In this document: positions 38,197 through 47,715 of the stretch, piece after piece | Numbering within the stretch: the stretch's first letter is position 1 | How the letters are laid out: the number at the start of each line of letters is the position of its first letter | Assembly: GCF_017948675.1 (NCBI RefSeq) | Contig: NZ_JAGFBU010000001.1 | Location: forward strand, 682,001-746,000 | Direction: 5' to 3' | From: Flavobacterium flabelliforme | GTDB taxonomy: Bacteria > Bacteroidota > Bacteroidia > Flavobacteriales > Flavobacteriaceae | Length of the DNA: 64,000 bases | Program-made: the position numbers and the translations under genes | The notes under the pieces: model-generated | Seen by the model: only the letters and a program-made list of their open reading frames with translations | What the model was told of the DNA's origin: nothing | Database searches by the model: none

Positions 38197-38844
38197 ATGA
38201 AATTATATTGGATAAACACACATTGGATAATTAAAAAGCTATTTTCTGGGTTTATTTGGGATAAAACCAATACTAAAAACACAGTTTATCTCACGTTTGA
38301 TGATGGACCAATTCCTGAAGTTACCCAGTGGGTTATAGAAACACTAAAGGGATATAATGCTAAAGCCACTTTTTTTTGCATTGGCGATAATATCGATAAA
38401 AATCCAGCGGTATTTAAAAAAATTGAAGACGATGGTCATGGTATAGGAAACCACACCTACAATCATTTGAACGGCTGGAAAACAAAAAACAAAATCTATT
38501 TAGACAACATTAAGAAATGTGAAGAAAAATTGCAGCACAGTCTTAAAAAAAAGAACAATCTACAATCAAAACTTTTTAGGCCGCCTTATGGAAAGCTAAA
38601 AAATGCCCAATATAGAGCGATTAGGCAATTAGGATATAAAATAATAATGTGGGACATATTAAGTGCCGACTTTGATCCATTTATTTCTAAAGAAAAATGT
38701 TTAGAAAACGTATTGACCAATATAAAATCAGGTAGCATTATTGTTTTTCATGACAGCATCAAAGCTTCTAATAACTTAGAATATGCATTACCCAAAACAT
38801 TAGAATATTTAAAACAAAATAATTTTACTTGTGGTATTTTATAA
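38197..38844 (+). CDS. Polysaccharide deacetylase (NodB fold)
   Basis: A 215-aa carbohydrate esterase family 4 type protein that would remove N-acetyl groups from a polysaccharide such as peptidoglycan or chitin-like polymers. The catalytic motifs are present in order: TFDDGP (metal-binding and base aspartates), GNHTYNH (two metal histidines), RPPYG, WDILSADFD and IVFHD. No signal peptide is evident; the N terminus has a hydrophobic aromatic segment (WINTHWIIKKLFSGFIW) that could associate with the membrane. The substrate cannot be told from sequence. It converges with the thioredoxin-like gene, the two stop codons being only 4 bp apart. Confidence 0.9.
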   Translation: MKLYWINTHWIIKKLFSGFIWDKTNTKNTVYLTFDDGPIPEVTQWVIETLKGYNAKATFFCIGDNIDKNPAVFKKIEDDGHGIGNHTYNHLNGWKTKNKIYLDNIKKCEEKLQHSLKKKNNLQSKLFRPPYGKLKNAQYRAIRQLGYKIIMWDILSADFDPFISKEKCLENVLTNIKSGSIIVFHDSIKASNNLEYALPKTLEYLKQNNFTCGIL

Positions 38845-38848
38845 AATG

Positions 38849-39145
38849 CTATAACTGATCTTGAACAATACCAATAAGAGTATTAGCATCTAACTCACCC
38901 GACTGTCTCCATATCATTTGACCTTGCTTATAAATCATTAAAGTGGGCACTCCTTTTATACGAAGTGCCTCGGCCAACTCTTGATTTTTATCAACATCTA
39001 TTTTAATAACTTTTGCTTTATCTCCAAGAGCAGCTGCAACATCTCTTATTACAGGATGCATAGATACTGATGGTTCGTTCCACTCGGTGTAAAAATCAAT
39101 TAACACGGGGACTTGCGTATTTATAAGTTCTCCAAATTTTGACAT
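38849..39145 (-). CDS. Thioredoxin-fold protein lacking the CXXC site
   Basis: A 98-aa protein with a complete thioredoxin fold: DFYTEW, IKIDVDKNQELA, and the cis-proline motif KGVPTLMIYKQGQ. Where thioredoxins have WCGPC, residues 22-26 here are W-N-E-P-S, so both redox cysteines are missing. It has no cysteine at all after the chosen start. It should therefore not act as a disulfide reductase and may instead be a binding or chaperone-like protein. The start at 39145 (MSKFGEL) removes an unlikely 16-residue extension that begins at 39193. Confidence 0.85.
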   Translation of the reverse strand: MSKFGELINTQVPVLIDFYTEWNEPSVSMHPVIRDVAAALGDKAKVIKIDVDKNQELAEALRIKGVPTLMIYKQGQMIWRQSGELDANTLIGIVQDQL

Positions 39146-39258
39146 AAATTTGATTTTATTAATAATAAATAATTTATAATGACAATTTGCCAATGTAAAT
39201 CTATTACTTAAAATTATTTATACTAAAATAATTTATTTAATATTATATTTTATAAAAA

Positions 39259-40746
39259 TTATCTAACAATAATTGTAAGATTAGGAACTATCGGATCCCC
39301 AGTTACACCTGTAAATCTTTGAATAAATACTTCAATATAATCATTGTTATTTAATTCAATGTTAGCATTCATAGGAAGAACTAATATATCGTTAGCTACT
39401 TGACCTCTACCATAAACTTTATATTGTGTTACAGCAGTTCCGTTTTTAGCAAGGTAAACAATGTAAGTTGCAGCACCTGGAACTTGAATAGAAATTGATC
39501 CAGAAACTTGAAAAATTCTTTTCTTTTTACCTAAGTATCTCAATCTATTTGGACTATCCGATGAAAATCTAAATAAATTAGAGGTTGGAGAAATAGTAGT
39601 GCCAGTACCAACCTTAACAATATTACTTGGATTTGAATTATTTGTGGATACCGATATTCCTGTCCCAACTCCATAATCCATTGAAAAACCTCCACCTGCA
39701 TCAGCATCGGTTTCATTAGGAATACCTGCAGACCTAACATTCCAACTATTATTAAAATTATAACCGGAATAAGTTCCTAATGTGTAAGGATTAACATATT
39801 GAGTAGATGCTCCTGTAAAAACAACAGATTCCATAACTGCATCACTATTGATGGTAGGATTTGAAGACACATCAACTCCAATCGCACCAGACTTAACATC
39901 ACTAAATCCTCCTAATTTTTGCAATAAATTAAAACTACCCGAAAATGTCTCAAATGTACCAGAATTGTTTCCAAACCAACCGATATTACTCAATAAAAGT
40001 TGTGCAACATTAGAGTACGTAATCCCTGTAGTGTTTGAAGCGTATTGTACCACTGCAAAAAACACTAAATTAAAACCACTAATTGTACCAACACTATTAC
40101 ATCCAGCGATTATACAGTCTCTAACGATTAGATTTTGAGTTCCTACTAAGGGAGTTCCAGTAGCATCCCCTGTTAAATTAAATACTTGTAAAGTTCCAGC
40201 AGCCTTTGATATTGTAATATTTTTTATTGTTCCACCTTGAGTACCTTGAAATAAGGTTCCAGAATTTTTGATTAATCTATCTTCGTTTGCATCTAAACCA
40301 ACTAAATAAGCGTTATTTATATCAATAGGAAAATCTACTATAATAGTTCCGTTAACTTCATAGTAAGTATCTGTTGCTAAAACATAAGTTGAACCAACCT
40401 TCTCTGGAGCTAAATCAGCTATAGACTTAATTCTTTTAAATTTAGATCTACCATTTACATCACTATTTACCCTATTCCAAGAAGAGGTAGTAGTATTATA
40501 ATAATAAAATGATTTTAAGGTTATATCATAAACGATTAATCCATCTGCTGGAGCAGGACTTGTGATGGCTAATCTTTGAGCTGTGGTCATTCTAGGAGTT
40601 AACATTCCTTTCGTTGTCGAAGAAACATCTAGCATAGCACTAGCATTAGGTGTTATAGTTCCTATTCCTACTTGGGCATAAGATTGCACCATGCAAAACA
40701 TAAATGCAAAAATCCAAAAGTTGCGTTTTAAAGTAATTTTTTTCAT
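39259..40746 (-). CDS. Secreted protein of unknown function
   Basis: A 495-aa exported protein with a signal peptide (about residues 1-24, ending QSYAQ). The mature N terminus VGIGTITPNASAMLDVSST, then RMTTAQRLAI and GLIVYD, is the motif at the head of many flavobacterial surface and tail-fibre-like proteins. The middle (about 100-380) is Gly/Asn/Thr-rich and beta-rich with alternating short hydrophobic strands, as in beta-helix proteins. The C-terminal 110 residues look like a small jelly-roll (RIFQVSGSISIQVPGAATYIV is one of its strands, of which the key part is SGSISIQV). No conventional T9SS C-terminal domain was recognised. The function is unknown. Confidence 0.75.
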   Translation of the reverse strand: MKKITLKRNFWIFAFMFCMVQSYAQVGIGTITPNASAMLDVSSTTKGMLTPRMTTAQRLAITSPAPADGLIVYDITLKSFYYYNTTTSSWNRVNSDVNGRSKFKRIKSIADLAPEKVGSTYVLATDTYYEVNGTIIVDFPIDINNAYLVGLDANEDRLIKNSGTLFQGTQGGTIKNITISKAAGTLQVFNLTGDATGTPLVGTQNLIVRDCIIAGCNSVGTISGFNLVFFAVVQYASNTTGITYSNVAQLLLSNIGWFGNNSGTFETFSGSFNLLQKLGGFSDVKSGAIGVDVSSNPTINSDAVMESVVFTGASTQYVNPYTLGTYSGYNFNNSWNVRSAGIPNETDADAGGGFSMDYGVGTGISVSTNNSNPSNIVKVGTGTTISPTSNLFRFSSDSPNRLRYLGKKKRIFQVSGSISIQVPGAATYIVYLAKNGTAVTQYKVYGRGQVANDILVLPMNANIELNNNDYIEVFIQRFTGVTGDPIVPNLTIIVR

Positions 40747-40942
40747 AATAAGGTCTGTTTATCTTTTAGATTTTGGGAATCATATACGCTAATTTACTAC
40801 TATTAATAGAATTAGAACTTGCATAATAGTAAAAAAAGATCAAAAATGAAAAATTTAAGCTAATAAATATCAAATATAATATTTTTAACCAGTTTTTTTT
40901 TATTTATTATGTAACCATTTAAAACTTGTGATAGAAATTAAA

Positions 40943-42178
40943 TTAGGCAATTCCACTACCTCTTTTTAGTTCTATAACGGTAATCTCGGGCATAATTCCT
41001 ACTCTTCCAGGATAAGCATGAAATCCAAAACCTCTATTTACATAAACGTATCTCCCCATATGCTCATACAAACCGGCCCATTGCTTATAAACATATTGTG
41101 CTAAACTCCATTTAAAATAGCCAGGAATTTCGATACCAAATTGCATACCGTGCGTATGACCTGAAAGTGTTAATTGGTAATGTTTTTTATCGTGTTGTAC
41201 TACATGATCCCAATGAGAGGGATCATGACTCATCAAAATTTTAAAATCTTCTTTTTGCAATACTCCCGCAGCTTTGTTTAAATCTCCTGCTTGCTTAAAA
41301 TTATGACCCCAATTCTCTACTCCTACCAATGCTATTTTAGAATCCCCTTTTTGAATAAAAGTATGTTCATTCAACATCAAATCGAAACCTATTTGACCAT
41401 ATAAGTTTTTAATTGCTTTGAAATTTTCTTCTTTTGCTGTCTCATTAGGCCATGTTACGTATTCACCATAATCATGATTCCCAAGTACCGCATATTTGCC
41501 ATACTCGTGTTTTTTAATTCTATTAAACGTTTCAATCCAAGGATGCATTTCTTTTGCATGTGTGTTGACAATATCTCCGGTAAACAAAATCAAGTCTGAA
41601 TTTTGCTCATTTACCAAATCAATTGCATAATTTATCTTTTCAGCATTGTCAAAACTACCGCTGTGAACATCTGATATTTGAGTAATAGTAAAACCATCAA
41701 AATCTTCTGGCAAATCAGGAAAGAAAATACGTTGTTTGATCACTTTGTAATTATATTTTCCAACAGTTACACCGTAAATCAAAGACAGAAATGGAATAGT
41801 AGCAATTCCTAAACCAATTTGACTAACGAACTTGCGTCGCGATTCAAAAAAATCAGCTTCTTTATCATAATTAATAAAGTAATTAACGGTTCCGGCACCT
41901 AATCTAAAAATATCTTCGCCTAATAAAAATAACGTCAAAATTAATTTTGGCACATAAACGATCAGCAATAGCGCCATCGTAATCATTGTTTGATGTGTTT
42001 GACCTACACTACGATCAAATTGCATTAAAGAATAAACAATATATATCAGAAATAAAATACTCAAACTCTCTACTACGATCAAAACTGGCCTCGATCTTAT
42101 GAGCGTTTTTAAGGCTTGAAAAGTATATAATTCGACAATAGTAACAATAACAAATAGCAGCGCGAAACGAAAGATCAT
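40943..42178 (-). CDS. Membrane metallophosphoesterase
   Basis: A 411-aa protein. Residues 1-100 contain three membrane helices (about 3-22, 33-53 and 66-88), a fourth follows at about 121-140, and the C-terminal half is a calcineurin-like phosphoesterase. Metal ligands are visible in TQISDVHSG (D170, H172), LFTGDIVNT, VLGNHDYGEY, MSHDPSH and LSGHTHGMQ. The related YkuE-like group acts on phospholipid or sugar-lipid phosphates, but the substrate is not known. An SRRKF stretch (residues 113-117) just before the fourth helix resembles a twin-arginine motif placed internally. Confidence 0.88.
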   Translation of the reverse strand: MIFRFALLFVIVTIVELYTFQALKTLIRSRPVLIVVESLSILFLIYIVYSLMQFDRSVGQTHQTMITMALLLIVYVPKLILTLFLLGEDIFRLGAGTVNYFINYDKEADFFESRRKFVSQIGLGIATIPFLSLIYGVTVGKYNYKVIKQRIFFPDLPEDFDGFTITQISDVHSGSFDNAEKINYAIDLVNEQNSDLILFTGDIVNTHAKEMHPWIETFNRIKKHEYGKYAVLGNHDYGEYVTWPNETAKEENFKAIKNLYGQIGFDLMLNEHTFIQKGDSKIALVGVENWGHNFKQAGDLNKAAGVLQKEDFKILMSHDPSHWDHVVQHDKKHYQLTLSGHTHGMQFGIEIPGYFKWSLAQYVYKQWAGLYEHMGRYVYVNRGFGFHAYPGRVGIMPEITVIELKRGSGIA

Positions 42179-42514
42179 TTTAATTTAATTTTAAACAAAA
42201 TAACAAATTAAGAAAACACAATTGGTTTTTATTAATCTAAATTTAACTAAATATACACTTTCGTATAAGGGATAATCTGATTAAATTTAAAAACACTACT
42301 GTTTCTAGGTTACAACAAAAGCCTATTGCAAAAACTTAAATATTTTTTATTAAACAAAAAAAACTAGCTCTAAAACTAAGAACAATCATAATTTAGTACA
42401 AAAAAACAGCATTAAAAGCTATACCTAAACAAACGATCTTAGATAAATAAACCAAACCTACACTTCTTTATCTATGCAATTTTGTACTTTTGAAAACTAT
42501 ACAAAATAATACTC
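42179..42514 (+). other. Intergenic region between the phosphoesterase gene and polA
   Basis: A 336-bp A-rich gap between divergent genes. Besides the polA -7 element near its right end, no ORF, RNA gene, strong hairpin or repeat was seen, and no TAnnTTTG element could be found for the phosphoesterase. Confidence 0.6.
42485..42492 (+). promoter_or_regulatory. -7 element for polA
   Basis: TACTTTTG matches TAnnTTTG, 22 bp before the polA ATG. No clear -33 element is visible. Confidence 0.5.
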
Positions 42515-45358
42515 ATGTCACAACAAAAACGCTTATTCTTACTGGATGCTTACGCTTTAATTTTTAGAGGTTATTATGCCTTTATAAAAAACCCAAGAAT
42601 TAATTCTAAAGGAATGGATACTTCGGCTATAATGGGTTTTATGAACTCCTTAATGGATGTCATAAAAAGAGAAAAACCAGATCATTTAGCTGTAGCTTTT
42701 GATAAAGGCGGAAGTCAATTACGAAATGATATTTTCCCGGAATATAAAGCGCACCGTGACGCCACTCCCGAAGCTATAAAGATTGCAATTCCTTACATTC
42801 AAGATTTATTGACCGCAATGCATATTCCTATTATAGAAGTTTCTGGATTTGAAGCTGATGACTTGATAGGCACGATTGCAAAACAGGCAGAAAAACAAAA
42901 CTACCAAGTTTTTATGGTTACACCCGATAAGGATTTTGCTCAGTTAGTTTCCGAAAACATTTTTATGTACAAACCCGCTAGAATGGGCAACGGTATAGAA
43001 ATATGGGGCGTTCCAGAAGTCTTAGCTAAATTTGAAATCGAGAGACCTGACCAAGTAATAGATTTTCTGGGAATGATGGGAGATGCTGCAGATAATATTC
43101 CCGGACTTCCAGGAGTAGGAGAAGTGACTGCTAAAAAATTATTGAAGGAATTTGGAACCATGGAAAACCTTTTAGCCAATACGGATAAACTAAAAGGAAA
43201 AATGAAGGAAAATATAGAAGCCAATAAAGAAAAAGGATTACTATCTAAAACCTTGGCCACTATATTATTGGATTGTCCCGTTCAGTTTAATGAGGATGAT
43301 TATGAATTATCAAAACCTGACGTAGAAAAAACTGATGCTTTATTTCAGGAACTAGAATTTCGTCAAATGAAAGCGCAATTTGACAAATTATACAATCCTT
43401 CTGCAGCAGAAAATGAAACTAGTGACGGTACTGATGAAAAAACTTCAAAAAAATTACCTGCAAAAAAAACCAATGAAGAACAGTTTGATTTGTTTGGCTT
43501 TTCTGAAGAAAATAACGATGAAGTAAAATCAAATTCTTTCTATGCAACATTAGAAAATACGGACCACAACTACACTTATGTTCAAGGAGATTTAGGAGTA
43601 AAGCTTTTTATACAGAATTTAATGAAGCAAACTTCGGTTTGTTTTGATACAGAAACAACTGGAATTGATGCTTTAAATGCAGAATTAGTAGGAATCTCTT
43701 TCGCTTGGGAAAAAGGAAAAGCATTTTATGTTCCGTTTCCAGAAAATCGAGAAGAAACACAGCTTCTTATTGATAAATTTAAACCTTTTTTCGAAAGTGA
43801 ATCGATAGAGAAAATTGGACAAAACATAAAATACGATTTAAAAATAGTAGCACAATACGGCGTTGAAATTAAAGGAAAACTTTTTGACACGATGATTGCA
43901 CATTATTTAATTAATCCTGATATGCGTCATAATATGGATATTTTATCAGAAACGTATTTAAAATATTCACCCAAATCAATTGAAGAATTAATTGGAAAAA
44001 AAGGGAAAAACCAAAAATCAATGCGCGATGTTGCATTAGAAGAGATTAAAGAATATGCTGCTGAAGATGCAGATATCACTTATCAATTGAAACAAAATTT
44101 TTCTCCAATTCTGGATAAAGCAGAAACGAAAAAATTATTTGAGGAGATCGAAATTCCTTTAATTCCCGTTTTAGCAGCAATGGAATTAGAAGGAATTAAT
44201 CTTGATGTTCCTTTTCTAAAATCGATGTCTGTTGAAATGGCGGCAGAAAGCAATGCGCTGGAGCAAAAAATTTACGAAACGGCTGGTGAAAAATTCAATT
44301 TAGCATCCCCAAAACAACTAGGTGATGTCCTTTTTGACAAAATGAAAATTGGTGGAGCCAAACAAAAGAAAACTAAAACAGGTCAGTATGCAACTGGAGA
44401 AGAAATTTTATCCTATTTAGCAAACGACAATCCTATTGTAAAAGATATTTTAGAATGGCGCCAAATGGTAAAATTGCAAAGTACTTACATAGATGCTTTA
44501 CCCAATCAAGTTGATACAAAAACGGGTCGTGTACACACTGATTACATGCAAACCGTCGCTGCTACAGGACGTTTAAGTTCTAACAATCCGAATTTACAAA
44601 ACATACCCGTTCGAACGGAAAGAGGCCGTTTGATTCGTAAAGCGTTCATACCTCGCGACGAAAATTACACCTTAATTTCTGCGGATTATTCCCAAATTGA
44701 ATTGCGCATTATTGCTGCTTTATCTGGTGAAGAAAACATGATAAAAGCGTTTCAAAACAACGAAGATATTCATAAAAGTACCGCAGCCAAAGTATTCAAC
44801 GTTCCTTTAGAAGAAGTGACAAAAGAACAACGTAGCAATGCTAAAACAGTAAATTTCGGAATTATATATGGTGTTTCTGCCTTTGGACTTTCGAATCAGA
44901 CTTCACTTTCGCGCAAAGAAAGTGCTGAATTGATTGATGCGTATTATAACACTTATCCGAAACTAAAATCGTACATGGCCAATCAAGTAGATTTTGCTAG
45001 AGAAAACGGATATGTTCAAACTGTTTTAGGAAGAAGAAGATACCTGAAAGACATTAACTCTGCCAACATGATGATAAAAAGTGGCGCCGAACGAAATGCT
45101 GTAAATGCACCCATTCAAGGAAGTGCCGCTGACATTATAAAAATTGCAATGATTAATATTCATAAAAAATTAATAAATGAAAATTGGAAATCAAAAATGC
45201 TGCTGCAAGTACATGATGAGCTTGTTTTTGATGTTCATAACTCTGAATTAGAAAAAATTCAACCTATGATTAAGCATGAAATGGAAAATGCTTTCAAACT
45301 AGATGTGCCTTTAGAAGTAGAAATAGGAATAGGTAAAAACTGGTTAGAAGCGCATTAA
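42515..45358 (+). CDS. polA: DNA polymerase I
   Basis: Fills gaps and removes RNA primers in replication and repair. The protein is 947 aa with all three activities. The 5'-3' exonuclease spans residues 1-290 (GFEADDLIGT, GDAADNIPG). After a charged linker of about 50 residues comes a 3'-5' exonuclease that looks active (FDTETTG, QNIKYDLKI and a C-terminal AEDADI motif). The polymerase follows, with motif A DYSQIELRI, motif B RSNAKTVNFGIIYG and motif C VHDELVFD. It is monocistronic and converges with the LacI-type gene. Confidence 0.97.
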   Translation: MSQQKRLFLLDAYALIFRGYYAFIKNPRINSKGMDTSAIMGFMNSLMDVIKREKPDHLAVAFDKGGSQLRNDIFPEYKAHRDATPEAIKIAIPYIQDLLTAMHIPIIEVSGFEADDLIGTIAKQAEKQNYQVFMVTPDKDFAQLVSENIFMYKPARMGNGIEIWGVPEVLAKFEIERPDQVIDFLGMMGDAADNIPGLPGVGEVTAKKLLKEFGTMENLLANTDKLKGKMKENIEANKEKGLLSKTLATILLDCPVQFNEDDYELSKPDVEKTDALFQELEFRQMKAQFDKLYNPSAAENETSDGTDEKTSKKLPAKKTNEEQFDLFGFSEENNDEVKSNSFYATLENTDHNYTYVQGDLGVKLFIQNLMKQTSVCFDTETTGIDALNAELVGISFAWEKGKAFYVPFPENREETQLLIDKFKPFFESESIEKIGQNIKYDLKIVAQYGVEIKGKLFDTMIAHYLINPDMRHNMDILSETYLKYSPKSIEELIGKKGKNQKSMRDVALEEIKEYAAEDADITYQLKQNFSPILDKAETKKLFEEIEIPLIPVLAAMELEGINLDVPFLKSMSVEMAAESNALEQKIYETAGEKFNLASPKQLGDVLFDKMKIGGAKQKKTKTGQYATGEEILSYLANDNPIVKDILEWRQMVKLQSTYIDALPNQVDTKTGRVHTDYMQTVAATGRLSSNNPNLQNIPVRTERGRLIRKAFIPRDENYTLISADYSQIELRIIAALSGEENMIKAFQNNEDIHKSTAAKVFNVPLEEVTKEQRSNAKTVNFGIIYGVSAFGLSNQTSLSRKESAELIDAYYNTYPKLKSYMANQVDFARENGYVQTVLGRRRYLKDINSANMMIKSGAERNAVNAPIQGSAADIIKIAMINIHKKLINENWKSKMLLQVHDELVFDVHNSELEKIQPMIKHEMENAFKLDVPLEVEIGIGKNWLEAH

Positions 45359-45389
45359 AAGCACTAGTCAGTTGTCAGTGATAAACTAG

Positions 45390-45455
45390 TTGTCACCAAG
45401 AATAAAACAATCACATTAATTTTAAATAAGATTGTGTGCTTTCTCGCAATGACAA
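45390..45455. repeat. Imperfect inverted repeat downstream of polA
   Basis: TTGTCA (45390-45395) and TGACAA (45450-45455) form the outer ends, and ACAATC (45406-45411) and GATTGT (45429-45435) an inner pair, around an AT-rich loop. The right arm contains CTCGCAATGACAA, like a dispersed flavobacterial intergenic repeat I recall. It looks like a decayed palindromic element. Confidence 0.4.
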
Positions 45456-45465
45456 TAATCCAAAA

Positions 45466-45492
45466 AAAAATCCATCTAATCGATGGATTTTT
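45466..45492. terminator. Bidirectional terminator between polA and the LacI-type gene
   Basis: An 11-bp stem (AAAAATCCATC, 45466-45476, with GATGGATTTTT, 45482-45492) and a 5-nt loop, A-rich on one side and T-rich on the other, lies between converging genes. Confidence 0.9.
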
Positions 45493-45499
45493 TTGTTTT

Positions 45500-46525
45500 T
45501 TATAACTTCCTGGTAGATTCTCTTTCTTTCAGTTTAGTTTTAATAACCTTGGTTTCATAAGGAACATGCTCTTCTTTAGACTCCAACCTATCAATAAGCA
45601 ATTTAGCAGCAACCTCACCTATTTCTATTCCGTGTTGGCTTACTGTTGTTAATCGCGGTGACAATCTTCTCGAAGCTAAGATGCCGTCAGCAAATCCAAT
45701 TACAGAAAGTTGTTCGGGTATTTTATATCCTTTTTTAAGTCCAATTTTTAATGCGGCAACAGAATCGGTTTCTTCTAAAGCAAAAATTCCGTCAATGGTA
45801 TTATTATCAAGAATTCCTTCTATTTTGTCATTCAAATTTTCTTCAGAATCAGTTCTAAGAATAATATCTTTATTTACAGGAATATTATTAATTTCTAAAG
45901 CTTCTAGATATCCTTGAACTCTTAATTTACCCACACTCAAATTGTCTATAGAAGACAATAATGCAATGTTTTTACATCCAAGATTTATCAAATGTTGTGT
46001 AGCATTCAAAGCAGAATCAAAATCATCTACTATAACTTTGTCACAATCAACACCTTCGGCAATCCTATCAAACATAACAATGGGAGTTCCGTCATTAATA
46101 ATTCTAGAAAAATGTTCATATTCTTGATTTTTTTGTGCCTCTTCAGAAACCGAAACAATAAAACCATCAATAGTCCCATTACTCAACATTTCCATAGTAT
46201 GCTCTTCTTTTTCTAGCGATTCATTAGAAATACACATAATTACATTGTACCCATTTTCATCTGCAATTTTCTCGATCCCACTAAAAACTTTTGCAAAAAA
46301 AGAGTTTAATATATTTGGAATAATAACACCTATAGTCTTCGTTTTTCTATTTTTAAGATTTAAACCAATAACATTGGGTTTATAATTTTTAAGTTTAGCA
46401 TATTCCTTAATTTTAACTTTGGTTAACTCACTAATCTCCGGACTATCATTTAGCGCTTTTGAAACTGTAGAAACAGAAACATTGAGTTCTTTTGCGATTT
46501 GTTTTAAAGTAGCTTTAACTTTCAT
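45500..46525 (-). CDS. LacI-family transcription regulator
   Basis: A 341-aa repressor or activator. An N-terminal helix-turn-helix (TLKQIAKELNVSVSTVSKAL, residues about 5-24) is followed by the hinge and a periplasmic-binding-protein-like sensor domain (KTIGVIIPNILNSFF, DGIFALEETDSVAALKIG, LSVIGFADG). The ligand is probably a sugar, but nothing nearby is a sugar gene, so the regulon is not shown by context. The ATG at 46525 was chosen, as a longer frame to 46576 lacks family similarity. A -7 element TATTTTTG is at 46611-46604. Confidence 0.92.
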   Translation of the reverse strand: MKVKATLKQIAKELNVSVSTVSKALNDSPEISELTKVKIKEYAKLKNYKPNVIGLNLKNRKTKTIGVIIPNILNSFFAKVFSGIEKIADENGYNVIMCISNESLEKEEHTMEMLSNGTIDGFIVSVSEEAQKNQEYEHFSRIINDGTPIVMFDRIAEGVDCDKVIVDDFDSALNATQHLINLGCKNIALLSSIDNLSVGKLRVQGYLEALEINNIPVNKDIILRTDSEENLNDKIEGILDNNTIDGIFALEETDSVAALKIGLKKGYKIPEQLSVIGFADGILASRRLSPRLTTVSQHGIEIGEVAAKLLIDRLESKEEHVPYETKVIKTKLKERESTRKL

Positions 46526-46867
46526 AAATAAATTAAATATATAAAATGGAAAAAATCCATTAATGAGACAAAGCAATGTTTAGAATAATAAACATAGTAT
46601 AAACAAAAATAGTTTATATAATACACAATAGGGCTCTAAAAAATAAGAAATACTCAATATTTTATAAAAAACAAAAGACCACTAGACAACAATCTATTGG
46701 TAAGTAAAATTGTAAATTTTCAGGACAGAAGCATATTTTAAATATACATTTGATAATCAGCACTAAAACAAGTTTAAAATAATCTTTTAAGGTATTTGCA
46801 TTTAAAATAATTAATTGTACTTTTGCAACCCCTTTATGGGGATGGAATGTTTAATTAAAATAATATT
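46526..46867 (+). other. Intergenic region between the LacI-type gene and rplM
   Basis: A 342-bp gap between divergent genes. It holds the LacI-gene -7 element (46604-46611, minus strand) and the rplM promoter and leader (46795-46867). In the remainder nothing was recognised. Confidence 0.6.
46795..46825 (+). promoter_or_regulatory. Promoter of rplM-rpsI
   Basis: TTTG (46795-46798), a 19-bp spacer and TACTTTTG (46818-46825) match the consensus. A short hairpin CCCC-TTTAT-GGGG (46829-46841) follows at the likely transcript 5' end, 26 bp before the rplM ATG; it could stabilise the message or bind L13. Confidence 0.75.
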
Positions 46868-47323
46868 ATGGACGCATTAAGCTACAAGACACAATCAGCA
46901 AGCAAAGCCACCGTTACAAAAGAGTGGATCGTTGTTGATGCTGATGGGCATAACTTAGGACGTATGGCTTCAAAGATCGCAATGATCCTTAGAGGTAAAT
47001 ACAAAGCAAGTTATACACCACACGTTGACTGTGGAGATAACGTAATTGTTATCAACTCAGAAAAAATTAACCTTACTGGAAACAAAATGGACGAGAAGAC
47101 TTACATTCGTCACACAGGTTACCCAGGAGGACAAAGATCTTTAACTGCTAAAGTATTGCAATCAAAAAACCCTGCATTATTAGTAGAAAGAGCAGTAAAA
47201 GGAATGTTACCTAAAAACAAATTAGGAGCTGAACTTTTCAGAAATTTAAATGTTGTTGTAGGTTCAGAGCACAAACAAGGCGCTCAAAAACCGAGAACAG
47301 TTAACCTTAACGATCTTAAATAA
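46868..47323 (+). CDS. rplM: 50S ribosomal protein L13
   Basis: An early-assembly protein of the large subunit, 151 aa, the normal length. Typical stretches are WIVVDADGHNLGRMAS, YTPHVDCGDNVIVIN and GMLPKNKLG. Its stop codon shares one base with the rpsI start (TAATG), so translation of the pair is coupled, as is usual for rplM-rpsI. Confidence 0.98.
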   Translation: MDALSYKTQSASKATVTKEWIVVDADGHNLGRMASKIAMILRGKYKASYTPHVDCGDNVIVINSEKINLTGNKMDEKTYIRHTGYPGGQRSLTAKVLQSKNPALLVERAVKGMLPKNKLGAELFRNLNVVVGSEHKQGAQKPRTVNLNDLK

Positions 47324-47709
47324 TGGGAGTTATTCACAAAATCGGTAGAAGAAAAACCGCTGTTGCACGTGTTTATGTTTCAGAAGGAACAGGAGTAATC
47401 ACTGTAAACAAAAAAGCATTCGAAACTTATTTCCCAACTGCAACTTTACAGTACAAAGTATTACAACCAATGTCTATGACAGAAAATGTAACTAACTTTG
47501 ACGTAAAAGTTAATGTTTACGGAGGTGGTTCAACTGGTCAAGCAGAAGCTGTAAGAATGGCATTAGCACGCGTTATGTGTGAAGTAAATGCTGAAAACAG
47601 AGGAATATTGAAACCAGAAGGTTTATTAACAAGAGATCCAAGAATGGTTGAACGTAAGAAATTCGGTCAGAAGAAAGCTCGTAAGAGATTCCAATTCTCT
47701 AAACGTTAA
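47323..47709 (+). CDS. rpsI: 30S ribosomal protein S9
   Basis: A small-subunit protein whose C-terminal tail reaches the P-site tRNA. The protein is 128 aa and ends in the canonical basic tail (KKARKRFQFSKR). The N terminus IHKIGRRKTAVARVYV and the middle GGGSTGQAEAVRMALAR are diagnostic. It overlaps rplM by one base. Confidence 0.98.
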   Translation: MGVIHKIGRRKTAVARVYVSEGTGVITVNKKAFETYFPTATLQYKVLQPMSMTENVTNFDVKVNVYGGGSTGQAEAVRMALARVMCEVNAENRGILKPEGLLTRDPRMVERKKFGQKKARKRFQFSKR

Positions 47710-47715
47710 TATTAC

